A stretch of DNA of 24,526 nt, from the NCBI GenBank assembly GCA_030643125.1, contig DAOWML010000002.1:1-24526 (forward strand). Reading direction: 5' to 3'. The DNA comes from Bacteroidales bacterium. Lineage in GTDB: Bacteria; Bacteroidota; Bacteroidia; Bacteroidales; UBA12077. Below the pieces are notes generated by a model. That model saw only the letters and a list, made by a program, of their open reading frames with translations. It made no database searches and was not told where the DNA came from. Of this stretch, positions 1 to 7,747 are shown piece by piece (position 1 is the first letter of the stretch; each line of letters begins with the position of its first letter). The position numbers were made by a program, and so were the translations under genes.

Positions 1-735
1 GGCAGCTTCTACAGCAGCATTAAGTGCTAAAATATTTGTCTGAAATGCAATATCATTAACAACTGTTATTTTTTCTGCAATTTGTCTTATAGAATTTAAA
101 CTTTCCTGAGAAGCGCTTGCAACTTTTTCAATTCCCAATGATGCTTCAGTAGAAATTTTCTCTGTTTGCTGCGCATTATCTGTATTCTGTTGAATATTTG
201 CAGCCATTTCTTCCATTGATGAAGAAACTTCCTCTGCCGATGATGCTTGTTCCGAAGCTCCTTGAGATAATTGTTGTGAAGTAGAACCAAATTGTTGACT
301 TGCCACTACAAGATTATCAGCATTAACATAAATATCTGATATAATCGATAATAATCTTGTTGATAAACCTGATAAAGAATTATTTAAAATTCCTATTTCG
401 TTTTGGGATTTATCTTTATCAAACTTAACATCTAATTTTCCTTCTGATATTAATAAAACTTTTTTTATTGCATTTTGTAAGGGTTCTTTAATCATCTTTG
501 TAATTAACACTACTGCAACAGTTGTTAAACTCGCTACAATTACAAATGATACAAGCTTGCTCATATAACCAGCTGACTGGAAGTTTGATATAACGCTTGT
601 AAGAAATGTATTTACTACAAAGATAATTCCGATATTAAGTAAAATAGATTTCTTAAATAGTATTCTTAATACTATAAAAGCAATAGGAATGGCTACAAGA
701 AGATTTACCAGTTGACTTATTAAAATTTCTTTCAT
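1..735 (-). CDS. Methyl-accepting chemotaxis protein (C terminus beyond window)
   Basis: The frame opens at an ATG at 735 and stays open to the window edge, giving 245 residues without a stop. Three hydrophobic segments (about residues 5-27, 30-50 and 61-81) are followed by a HAMP-like stretch (about 82-130, with an E-I-G-x-L signature). A Gln/Ser/Glu-rich coiled coil follows, and the frame reaches the conserved MCP hairpin core (DIAFQTNILALNAAVEAA, 228-245). By family knowledge this part binds CheA and CheW. Only short loops lie between the membrane helices, so no periplasmic ligand-binding domain is present. The signal must be sensed in or at the membrane or through a partner. The start lies 13 bases after the CheW stop, so it is the seventh cistron of the operon. 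The identification is firm; the ligand is unknown. Confidence 0.93.
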   Translation of the reverse strand, partial: MKEILISQLVNLLVAIPIAFIVLRILFKKSILLNIGIIFVVNTFLTSVISNFQSAGYMSKLVSFVIVASLTTVAVVLITKMIKEPLQNAIKKVLLISEGKLDVKFDKDKSQNEIGILNNSLSGLSTRLLSIISDIYVNADNLVVASQQFGSTSQQLSQGASEQASSAEEVSSSMEEMAANIQQNTDNAQQTEKISTEASLGIEKVASASQESLNSIRQIAEKITVVNDIAFQTNILALNAAVEAA

Positions 736-748
736 GATTTCTAATTTT

Positions 749-1279
749 TTATTTCTTTTTTGATTTTTCTTTATCTTCAATTTTACCCTCGCCTTCAGCA
801 GCTTTTTCTTTAACCATAATAACGTCCTCTGCAGAAAATACTTTTTCCATATCGAGTAGCATAATAAATTTCTCATCAACTTTTACCATGCCATATATAA
901 ATTCTGATTTGTATTTACTACCTATACTAGGTGGTGGCTGTATCTCGCTATCTTCAAGTTCCAGAACAGCTTGTACAGAATCAACCAGAGCTCCTATCTG
1001 AACAATATCATTATCCATTTCGATTTCCATAACCACGATACAGGTATTATTTGTATATTCGGTAGGGGTCATACCAAACTTTATTCTTGTGTCAATTATC
1101 GGCAATACCGTTCCTCTTAAATTAATAACACCTTTCATATATTCAGGAGATTTTGGAACTTTTGTAATCTTTAGCATTTCGAGTATGTTAAGTACTTTGC
1201 TAACATTAACAGCAAATTCTTCATCGCCCAGATTAAATGACAGATAAGAATTAATTTTAGTAATTGTTTCAGCATTCAT
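749..1279 (-). CDS. cheW: CheW coupling protein
   Basis: A 176-residue CheW-domain protein. CheW couples chemoreceptors to the kinase CheA at the inner face of the membrane. The SH3-like CheW fold covers about residues 9-150, and the family hallmark GVINLRGTVLPIIDTR (about 50-65) is intact. After the domain there is a charged Glu/Lys-rich tail of about 20 residues (KEKAAEGEGKIEDKEKSKKK), which is longer than in minimal CheW proteins and is probably disordered. It lies 37 bases downstream of cheA and 13 bases upstream of the receptor gene, all on one strand. Unlike its neighbours it has a perfect AAGGAGG ribosome-binding site seven bases before the ATG, which fixes the start. Confidence 0.95.
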   Translation of the reverse strand: MNAETITKINSYLSFNLGDEEFAVNVSKVLNILEMLKITKVPKSPEYMKGVINLRGTVLPIIDTRIKFGMTPTEYTNNTCIVVMEIEMDNDIVQIGALVDSVQAVLELEDSEIQPPPSIGSKYKSEFIYGMVKVDEKFIMLLDMEKVFSAEDVIMVKEKAAEGEGKIEDKEKSKKK

Positions 1280-1286
1280 ATTTATT

Positions 1287-1293
1287 CCTCCTT
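1287..1293 (-). promoter_or_regulatory. Strong Shine-Dalgarno sequence of cheW
   Basis: On the minus strand AAGGAGG stands seven bases before the cheW ATG at 1279. The other starts I checked in this window have A-rich leaders without such a motif, as is usual for Bacteroidota. The site therefore stands out and may give CheW a different translation rate from CheA. Confidence 0.7.
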
Positions 1294-1316
1294 ATATTAT
1301 AATATTATATTTTCTT

Positions 1317-3365
1317 TTAACTGTTGAACTTATCCTGAGAAAATTTAGAAATTATCTTATTTGTATCCATTACAAGAGCAACCGTTCCATCACCTAATAT
1401 TGTTGCTCCCGAAATAATTTCTTGATTTTTATACATTTTACCTAAAGATTTTAGAACTGCCTGTGATTCTCCAACCACTTCGTCTACAACAATACCTATT
1501 TTACGATCTTCATACGAAACAACAATAACTTGCTCACTTTCTTGTTCTCCTTCAGGCAAATCAAATTCTTCTCGTAAATAATAAAATGGGAATTGTTCTC
1601 CATCTAAAACTATAAGGTTGTTATATTTATTTACTACATTCTCATGGTCTGTAGCATAAATTTTACCTACAACAGATAATGGTATTATATAAAAACTATT
1701 AGCAATTTTAACTAATAAACCATCAATAATTGATAATGTTAATGGTAATTTAATTGTTAATGTTGTTCCATCGTTTATTTCAGATTCAAGTTCAACCACT
1801 CCTCTTATTTCTGATAATTTACGCTTAACAACATCCATTCCTACTCCACGACCTGAAACATCTGTTACATTCTCAGCAGTCGAAAACCCCGACAGAAATA
1901 CTAAATCCAATATTTCTTTTTTCGATAATGTCGCATCTTTCTTTATTATCCCTTTTTGAATTGCTTTATTCCTTATTTTTTCCGGATCAATGCCTGCCCC
2001 ATCATCATGAATTTGAATATGAACATTTGTACCTGAATAAAAAGCTTTTAATATTATTTTCCCTTGTGTTGGTTTACCAAGTTTGCTTCGTATTTCAGGA
2101 GATTCAATTCCATGATCGATACAATTTCTTAAAATGTGTAACAATGGATCGGTTAATGATTCAATAATTGTTTTATCTAATTCTGTTTCGGCCCCTTCAG
2201 CAACAAAAACAATATCTTTATTTAGTTCTTTCGATAAATCCCTTACTAATCGTTGAAAACGTGTAAGCATTGTTTCAACAGGAACAAGTACAATATCAAA
2301 TGCATTATCACGCAATTGACGAGATAATTTTTGAACATCCTCAACAATTGTCAGTAATTCGCTATCGGCTGACTGTTCAGCATAAAGGCTCAAGCGAGCT
2401 TGTGTAGTAACCAACTCACTTACTAAATTCATTAACTGATCAAGTTTCTTCGATGATACCCTGATACTGGATATAACATTTTCTTTAACTGAAGGTAAAG
2501 GGCCTTTCATTTTTATCATTTCGTCCAACGAGACACTTTGCTTTTTGGATGATGAAAATTTCTTTATTATCTTTTGTATTTCAGAAACACCAACATCTGT
2601 CTTTTCTTCAGCTATTTTAGAAATTTGATTTATAACTTCAATATTTTGTATGATATCATAATCGGCTATTTCATTTATTTCCAGCTTACATTGATCTTCA
2701 ACAAAAATAAATACATCAGTAATGGCATTAACATCTTCGCTGGTAGCCAATAATATTTCCCAGTATGTATAACATTTTGTTATATCGATTTCCTCAATTT
2801 CAGGAACTTTGTTAAAGTGAGCAAAAACTTTACATTCTCCTAATGTATATAATTCATCTAATAAGAATAAAGGATTAGTACCATCGCTAAAAATATCACT
2901 ATCCGGTTCAAAGTATATATAATATGATTTTACTTTAGATTGATCTTTTTGAGGTTTTTCGGTAACAACTTTTTGTTTTTCATCATTGTCATTATCAATT
3001 AACTTCCTAATCTGTAATGATAGTTCAGTATGTTTTGTTCTTAAATCAGCAGAATCTAAATCATCATTAGCTAAAAGTGTTTTCATATGATCGACAGAAG
3101 CCAAAGTAACATCTAATAACCTTTTTGTTATTTTATACTTTCCTTCTCTGACCAAGTCGTATAAAGTTTCTAAATGATGTGTAAATTCGCTTAAAGTATT
3201 AAACCCAAACATTGCACCTCCCCCCTTAAGGGAATGCATTGCCCTGAAAATTCTTTCAATTAACTCTTTATCTTCCGGATTATTTTCAATTAATAATAAA
3301 GCATCTTCCAGATCATTTATATTGTCTGTTGCTTCTTCTATAAATTTATTTCTGAATTTATCCAT
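1317..3365 (-). CDS. cheA: Chemotaxis histidine kinase CheA
   Basis: A 682-residue CheA with all core domains. P1 (Hpt, about residues 1-105) has the phosphoacceptor His44 in AMHSLKGGG. A region at about 147-228 sits where the CheY-binding P2 domain is expected, but the match is weak. P3 dimerisation is at about 298-355. The P4 ATPase (about 356-545) has an N box (H410, N414, DHG at 417-419), a G1 box (DDGAG, 454-458) and a G2 box (GRGVG, 505-509). P5, the CheW-like regulatory domain, is at about 546-675. The enzyme autophosphorylates and passes the phosphate to CheY. Its ATG overlaps the cheY stop by one base (TAATG), a sign of translational coupling. All catalytic residues I looked for are present. 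Confidence 0.97.
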   Translation of the reverse strand: MDKFRNKFIEEATDNINDLEDALLLIENNPEDKELIERIFRAMHSLKGGGAMFGFNTLSEFTHHLETLYDLVREGKYKITKRLLDVTLASVDHMKTLLANDDLDSADLRTKHTELSLQIRKLIDNDNDEKQKVVTEKPQKDQSKVKSYYIYFEPDSDIFSDGTNPLFLLDELYTLGECKVFAHFNKVPEIEEIDITKCYTYWEILLATSEDVNAITDVFIFVEDQCKLEINEIADYDIIQNIEVINQISKIAEEKTDVGVSEIQKIIKKFSSSKKQSVSLDEMIKMKGPLPSVKENVISSIRVSSKKLDQLMNLVSELVTTQARLSLYAEQSADSELLTIVEDVQKLSRQLRDNAFDIVLVPVETMLTRFQRLVRDLSKELNKDIVFVAEGAETELDKTIIESLTDPLLHILRNCIDHGIESPEIRSKLGKPTQGKIILKAFYSGTNVHIQIHDDGAGIDPEKIRNKAIQKGIIKKDATLSKKEILDLVFLSGFSTAENVTDVSGRGVGMDVVKRKLSEIRGVVELESEINDGTTLTIKLPLTLSIIDGLLVKIANSFYIIPLSVVGKIYATDHENVVNKYNNLIVLDGEQFPFYYLREEFDLPEGEQESEQVIVVSYEDRKIGIVVDEVVGESQAVLKSLGKMYKNQEIISGATILGDGTVALVMDTNKIISKFSQDKFNS

Positions 3366-3730
3366 TATCTTAATACTTTTTTAAGTGCTCCTATTAACTT
3401 TGCAGGTACAAATGGTTTAATAATCCATCCTGTAGCCCCTGCTTCTTTTGCTTCCATTTTTTTAGAAGTTTGGGATTCGGTTGTGAGAAACAAAATTGGA
3501 ATTCGTTTGTATTGATCAGTTGCTCTAACGTTTCTTATAAACTCAATTCCATTCATGTTCGGCATGTGAAGATCTGTAATTATAAGATCAATATGAGTTC
3601 CATCGAGAAACCTTAATGCATCTTTCCCATCAACACCAACAAGTACGTTGTAACCTTCATTTTCGAGTGTAAAACTTACAACCTCCCGTATACTTTCCGA
3701 ATCGTCGACAATTAATATATTTTTGCTCAT
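3365..3730 (-). CDS. cheY: CheY response regulator
   Basis: A 121-residue single receiver domain with the full active site: acidic pair D9/D10, phosphoacceptor D53 in ITDLHMPNMNG, T83 and K105 (KPF). Residue 102 is Trp, where E. coli CheY has Tyr106. No output domain follows, as expected for a diffusible CheY. The stop codon overlaps the cheA start by one base, and a STAS protein lies 21 bases upstream. Pairing with the neighbouring CheA is the natural inference. The downstream target is unknown because no flagellar or gliding genes lie in the window. Confidence 0.93.
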   Translation of the reverse strand: MSKNILIVDDSESIREVVSFTLENEGYNVLVGVDGKDALRFLDGTHIDLIITDLHMPNMNGIEFIRNVRATDQYKRIPILFLTTESQTSKKMEAKEAGATGWIIKPFVPAKLIGALKKVLR

Positions 3731-3751
3731 AACTTTAAGAATTTCGTTATT

Positions 3752-4075
3752 TTATATTAATACTTTACTTAAATCAGAATGATTTAATAATGATTTAATA
3801 TCATCAGATAGTTCAACATCAAATGATACTTTCTTATTAAGTTCTTCAGCTGTTTTTTTAATGGAATATAATAACTGAATAAAAGTTATATCAATATTGT
3901 TTACATTCTTTAATGCAAATTCAATTTGATCATATTTCATTACGCTTTCAATTATTTTATCTTTCATGCTTTCAATAGAAAAAATGGTAAGTTCATTTTC
4001 AAGTATTATACTTACTTTGCTTTCTCCTTTTTTCTTTGAAGGTTTTATCTGAATATTTATATCTTTTGTTTTCAT
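3752..4075 (-). CDS. STAS-domain protein of the chemotaxis operon
   Basis: A 107-residue protein with STAS-fold features (anti-sigma-factor antagonist/MlaB type). These are a beta strand and helix (LTIFSIESMKDKIIESV, about 29-45), a hydrophobic strand ending in the characteristic NIDITFIQLLYSIKK segment (about 60-74), and a C-terminal SFDVELSDDIKSLL region. In SpoIIAA-type proteins a Ser follows the conserved Asp and is phosphorylated. Here the segment reads D62-I-T64, so Thr64 could take that role, although this is uncertain. There is no transporter or partner-switch kinase in view. It lies 21 bases from each neighbour, between the CheZ-like gene and cheY, which suggests a role in the chemosensory array or its output. 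The fold call is fairly sure; the function is not. Confidence 0.75.
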   Translation of the reverse strand: MKTKDINIQIKPSKKKGESKVSIILENELTIFSIESMKDKIIESVMKYDQIEFALKNVNNIDITFIQLLYSIKKTAEELNKKVSFDVELSDDIKSLLNHSDLSKVLI

Positions 4076-4096
4076 ATATATAGATTTAACTTGTTT

Positions 4097-5896
4097 TTAG
4101 AAAAATTCTATTTCACCATTTTCTTCATTATCAATATCCAATACTATACCTTTTGAAATCTGATCATGAATTTTGTACTCAGTTTCCATAGTATAATATT
4201 CTTTAATCTTTGTCAAATTTTCATCTATTGAGTTATCTACTTCACTACTGTGAATCTTAAGATTGTAATTTATTGTATTTAATTCTGAGATTATTTCTTC
4301 AATGATATTTTCAAAATAATCATAGTATTTTATCTCTGATATTGATTTTTTAATACTTTCTAACACTTGATTACTTATGTCTTGATTTTCTTTTAATTTA
4401 CTGTCTGCATTTTTTCTGAAAGAGTGTAATTGTGACACAATATCCTTTGTTTCACTAAAATCCGAATTTAAAGTTAACTTATTGTATTCAATTATAATAT
4501 TATGAACTCTTTTTTTAATTGGATATAGTTTTTCAGTTACTTCATCTATACTTGATGCATTTTTCTTAATTTCAATAAATAAACTTTTTACCTGATTAAG
4601 AGACCCTGTTATATTCTCATCTACCGGTGTATGTTTATAAATATTATCAAAATACAATTCCATATCTTGATTTAGTTCAGAAGTCAGATTTTTAAGAACT
4701 GTGAAATATTTTTCTGATTGCTCTAATTGGTGCTCAATTAAAATAACATCTTTATTTAATTTTTTGTTTTGATCAAACTTACTTCTAAAGTTATCTTCAG
4801 TAAATGCAATTTGATCAACAATTTCAGTAAACAGATTCACTTCATCATTATTTTCATCTTCATTTATATTTCCACACATTTCAGAGATAACTTTCATATT
4901 ATCGCCAACCTGCATAAAATTATTAACAATGATGTTTAAGGCTGACTGGTATTCCTTATTGGCCTGAATTAACTGTGCTGCCTGCAACCCTGCAATATCT
5001 CTTATTCGAATAAAGAACTTCGCTTTATCGTTTAAGTGTTTTTCATCATTTGAAAGATTTTCAAATTTATTAAGCTCACTAATCAGGTCTCTATGAGTTT
5101 GTTGAATATGCTCCATTTTTTGTTTTATGATATCCTGATACTGGAGTTTTTTAATAATATCACTTATACTACTTTCTAATTTATCCGTTGTTCTTCTGAT
5201 TTTAGGGATACATTCTTTATTGTTGGTATATTTTTTCTCTATACTATTTATTCCAGACCTGACACTTAACAATAAAGCTTCAATATTAATTTCGCTTTGA
5301 TTTTTTACTTGTGAAAAGTTTGAATATGTTATTTTTGAAATTTTACGAAGATGGTTTAGGCTTTTTGATATTTTTTCAGATAATAATTTTACTTTTTCTA
5401 TTTTTTCTTCAACTAATAAATATTGATCTATAATATCGGAAGAATCGGAAATAACTGGTAATGACAAATTTAAATTTGCCAATAAATATTTCAGGCTCAT
5501 TAGATTTTGAGCAAAATTCTTTAAAGGGAAAAATACAAATCTAAGTTGATTTGACAATGCCCCCAGAAATTCCATAGTTAAGGATATTTTTTGTTCAAAA
5601 ATATTTGCCTGGTTTTTTATACTATCAAAAAAAGAATGAATCTCGTTATATAGTTCCTTATTTTTATTTGTATTAAATATATCGAAAATGGTATTTACAT
5701 TATTTGAGATTATTTTAGATTGCTTATATAAATTCTTAAAATCACTATTTAAATGAAGAAAATCATCAGCTGAACATTCATGCAGCGACATTAATTTATT
5801 ATCAATTTGTGCAAATGTATTTGAAATGTCTTTTACAGAATAAGTCTCCAGAAAGTCTTTTATTTTGATCTTATCGTTTAACTCCTTATCTATCAT
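4097..5896 (-). CDS. Long helical chemotaxis protein with CheZ-like motif
   Basis: A 599-residue, almost wholly helical, charged protein with no membrane helix or signal peptide. I know no exact family name. Residues 250-266 (KLQYQDIIKQKMEHIQQ) resemble the catalytic helix of CheZ, where Asp143 and Gln147 (D-L-T-G-Q in E. coli) dephosphorylate CheY. The equivalents here are D255 and Q259. A second, weaker copy lies at 522-540 (YYDYFENIIEEI), with D526 and N530. Residues 299-310 (RDIAGLQAAQLI) form another conserved-looking helix. The C terminus is acidic and aromatic (GEIEFF), reminiscent of CheY-docking tails. The start lies six bases after a receiver gene, and STAS, cheY and cheA follow. 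A phosphatase or scaffold role is inference; an MCP-like coiled coil without the hairpin tip is the alternative. Confidence 0.7.
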   Translation of the reverse strand: MIDKELNDKIKIKDFLETYSVKDISNTFAQIDNKLMSLHECSADDFLHLNSDFKNLYKQSKIISNNVNTIFDIFNTNKNKELYNEIHSFFDSIKNQANIFEQKISLTMEFLGALSNQLRFVFFPLKNFAQNLMSLKYLLANLNLSLPVISDSSDIIDQYLLVEEKIEKVKLLSEKISKSLNHLRKISKITYSNFSQVKNQSEINIEALLLSVRSGINSIEKKYTNNKECIPKIRRTTDKLESSISDIIKKLQYQDIIKQKMEHIQQTHRDLISELNKFENLSNDEKHLNDKAKFFIRIRDIAGLQAAQLIQANKEYQSALNIIVNNFMQVGDNMKVISEMCGNINEDENNDEVNLFTEIVDQIAFTEDNFRSKFDQNKKLNKDVILIEHQLEQSEKYFTVLKNLTSELNQDMELYFDNIYKHTPVDENITGSLNQVKSLFIEIKKNASSIDEVTEKLYPIKKRVHNIIIEYNKLTLNSDFSETKDIVSQLHSFRKNADSKLKENQDISNQVLESIKKSISEIKYYDYFENIIEEIISELNTINYNLKIHSSEVDNSIDENLTKIKEYYTMETEYKIHDQISKGIVLDIDNEENGEIEFF

Positions 5897-5902
5897 TCCA
5901 TA

Positions 5903-6295
5903 TTATTTTACAATATTCTTATTATCTTCTAATATTTTATGAACCTTATCTAAAAATTCTGGTATGTCAATTGGTTTTTCAATAACATCTTCAGCTCCTA
6001 AATTTTTTGCGATAATCTTGTTTTCCTGATTAGCAAATGCTGTAACAATAATAATTGGTATATTATTATAATTTTCGCCAGCTTTTAATTTTTTCAGTAA
6101 ATCAAAACCATTTTCATTTGGCATTAACAAATCCAAAAGAATAAGATGCGGAACGCTTTTAGTTAGCAATTCAACCGCTTCTCGTGCACTATAAGCCTTT
6201 TGAACGTTGTATCCATCATCTACTAAAATAGCTTCTAATAAAACCAAATTAGTTTCCGAATCATCAACAACTAAAATATTGTATTTTTTATCCAT
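5903..6295 (-). CDS. CheY-like receiver protein, first gene of the chemotaxis operon
   Basis: A 130-residue single receiver domain with D11/D12, phosphoacceptor D55 (LLDLLMPNENG), T85 and K107 (KPI). It has no output domain. It is the promoter-proximal gene, ending six bases before the 599-residue protein. It differs clearly from the CheY at 3365-3730: it has the LDLLMP and VDDSETN style of receivers that work with hybrid kinases, and an insert-free alpha4 region. Candidate phosphodonors are the CheA in this operon or an unlinked hybrid kinase. It may act as a phosphate sink, an adaptation regulator or a second output. The start is the first ATG after the divergent intergenic region. Confidence 0.88.
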   Translation of the reverse strand: MDKKYNILVVDDSETNLVLLEAILVDDGYNVQKAYSAREAVELLTKSVPHLILLDLLMPNENGFDLLKKLKAGENYNNIPIIIVTAFANQENKIIAKNLGAEDVIEKPIDIPEFLDKVHKILEDNKNIVK

Positions 6296-6428
6296 AATAT
6301 TTGATTTATAATCAATAATTATTTTTCATTACATAAATAAAATATGGCTAATAAAAATTAGACAATGTAAAATTACTAATTAAGGATACCTGAATACAAA
6401 TAATCTTAGATGACATTAGTTACTGGGG

Positions 6429-6450
6429 TTGGGTGATTTATATCACCAAA
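6429..6450. promoter_or_regulatory. FNR-like palindromic operator
   Basis: The arms TTGGGTGAT and ATCACCAAA are complementary at eight of nine positions across a four-base spacer (TTAT). The core TGAT-N4-ATCA has the spacing of FNR-type sites (TTGAT-N4-ATCAA). It is centred about 72 bases before the Crp/Fnr-family gene start and about 144 bases before the divergent chemotaxis operon start. Autoregulation, or control of either side, is plausible. That the adjacent regulator binds it is inference. Confidence 0.5.
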
Positions 6451-6511
6451 TAATTTCAATAGAAGTGTTTTTTAAAAAGAATTTAATAAATTTACCAAAA
6501 CAGAGCACTTC

Positions 6512-7198
6512 ATGATTATACAAAACAACACTGATATTTATGATAAACTATTTCCAAAAGGGGATATCTTAACCAATGAGGAAATCAGTCAATTAAAGTC
6601 AAGTGGGAAAACTATTAATTTTAACAAAAAAGATGTTATTTTTCGGCAAGGTACATTAACATCACATGTAATGTATCTGGGAACAGGTCTGATTAAACTT
6701 TTCAAAAACGGAAGAAACGACAGATCATTTATTTTAAAGATTGCTACTCCGGGTTATTTTATTGGTTTAGTTTCTACTTTTGGAGATAATACATTTCAAT
6801 ATACGGCAACTGCAATTGAAGATTCCTCTGTTTTTTTTATTGATATTAATACTTTTAACTCAGTTCTTGAGAAAAATGGGAAATATTCAGTTTATATTTT
6901 AAAAGAAGTATGTAAAGACAATTTAAATATCTTTGACAGAATTACGTCTCAATATCATAAACAATTGCCAGGGAAAATAGCCGATATTATTCTTTACTTC
7001 TCGGAAAAAATTTATCACTCAAATACATTTGAATTTCCTTTAACAAGAAATGAATTAGCAGAACTTGCAGGAACTACTAAAGAGAGTTTTATCTGCACTT
7101 TAACAGAATTTAAAAATGATAAAATCATTGTTTCAGATGGGAAACTTTTAGAAATTAAGAGTTTAGAAATAGTAAAAACACTTAGCAGGATTGGGTAG
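6512..7198 (+). CDS. Crp/Fnr-family transcriptional regulator
   Basis: A 228-residue regulator. A cyclic-nucleotide-binding-like beta roll covers about residues 20-120 (IFRQGTLTSHVMYLGTGLIKL, FILKIATPGYFIGL), followed by a long dimerisation helix and a Crp-type winged helix-turn-helix (about 150-225, LTRNELAELAGTTKESFI). There is no N-terminal four-cysteine cluster, so it is not an oxygen-sensing FNR of the E. coli type. In the recognition helix the usual R-x-S/T-V-x-R pattern is K-E-S-F-I-C, so the Arg that usually contacts the operator is a Cys. The effector is unknown. A receiver gene follows seven bases later, and an FNR-like palindrome lies upstream. The divergent arrangement with the chemotaxis operon hints at shared regulation. 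Confidence 0.9.
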   Translation: MIIQNNTDIYDKLFPKGDILTNEEISQLKSSGKTINFNKKDVIFRQGTLTSHVMYLGTGLIKLFKNGRNDRSFILKIATPGYFIGLVSTFGDNTFQYTATAIEDSSVFFIDINTFNSVLEKNGKYSVYILKEVCKDNLNIFDRITSQYHKQLPGKIADIILYFSEKIYHSNTFEFPLTRNELAELAGTTKESFICTLTEFKNDKIIVSDGKLLEIKSLEIVKTLSRIG

Positions 7199-7205
7199 TT
7201 AAAGT

Positions 7206-7574
7206 ATGAAAAAATATAATTTTTTAATTGTTGATGATATATATATGAATAGATTATTGCTTAAAGCAATAATTAAAGATTTATGTGCCGAAATTAAAGA
7301 AGCTGCAAATGGACAAGAAGCAATAGACATTATTAAAAATGAGAATATTGATATTATACTTATGGATATTGAAATGCCCATCATGAATGGAGTTGAAACA
7401 ACAAAATATATCAGAAACAATATGCCTTATCCTAAAAACACATTACCAATTATTGCATTAACAGCCCATAATCCAGATGATTTTTTTGAAAGTTACCATA
7501 ATGCCGGTTTTGATCAATTGTTAACCAAACCATATTCATTTAAAAAAATATTAAGTGCTATTGAGTCATTTTAA
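7206..7574 (+). CDS. Single-domain response regulator
   Basis: A 122-residue receiver domain alone. D10/D11, phosphoacceptor D54 (LMDIEMPIMNG), T86 (LTAH) and K108 (KPYSF) are all present. The sequence style (VDDIYMNRLLLKAI, MDIEMPIMNGVE) matches receivers at the ends of hybrid histidine kinases more than CheY. It starts seven bases after the stop of the Crp/Fnr-family gene, so the two form a small operon. No kinase is encoded beside it, so its phosphodonor is unknown. Because it lies next to a chemotaxis operon that already has two receivers, cross-talk is possible but not shown. Confidence 0.9.
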   Translation: MKKYNFLIVDDIYMNRLLLKAIIKDLCAEIKEAANGQEAIDIIKNENIDIILMDIEMPIMNGVETTKYIRNNMPYPKNTLPIIALTAHNPDDFFESYHNAGFDQLLTKPYSFKKILSAIESF

Positions 7575-7657
7575 AAATAAAATCCTGATTTATATAATCT
7601 TTTAACCTTAGTTCGATATAATAATTATTTACAGCCTCATGAGGTTTTTCAGAGACA

Positions 7658-7704
7658 ACTCATATTTTTGAAAGACTATCGGGATAATCTAAAAAAATAT
7701 GAGT
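7658..7704. repeat. Perfect 12-base inverted repeat (hairpin)
   Basis: ACTCATATTTTT at 7658-7669 and its exact reverse complement at 7693-7704 enclose a shorter imperfect stem (GACTATC, then GG, then GATAATC). It lies downstream of the receiver gene and ahead of the terminator. It could be a transcript-end structure or part of a mobile-element remnant. Confidence 0.6.
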
Positions 7705-7710
7705 AACAAA

Positions 7711-7747
7711 AAAGGGGCTGTCGAAAAAGTATTTGACAGCCCTTTTT
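7711..7747. terminator. Rho-independent terminator, probably bidirectional
   Basis: The perfect stem GGGCTGTC (7715-7722) / GACAGCCC (7735-7742) has a 12-base loop, an A-run on the left and a T-run on the right. It lies between two convergent genes, the receiver ending at 7574 and the minus-strand gene ending at 7819, so it can serve both. Confidence 0.8.

Noticed and set aside
96..290. Open frame of 64 codons inside the chemoreceptor gene
   Set aside because: It lies on the same strand in another frame of the MCP coiled-coil region, and its composition is that of a shifted Gln/Glu-rich repeat.
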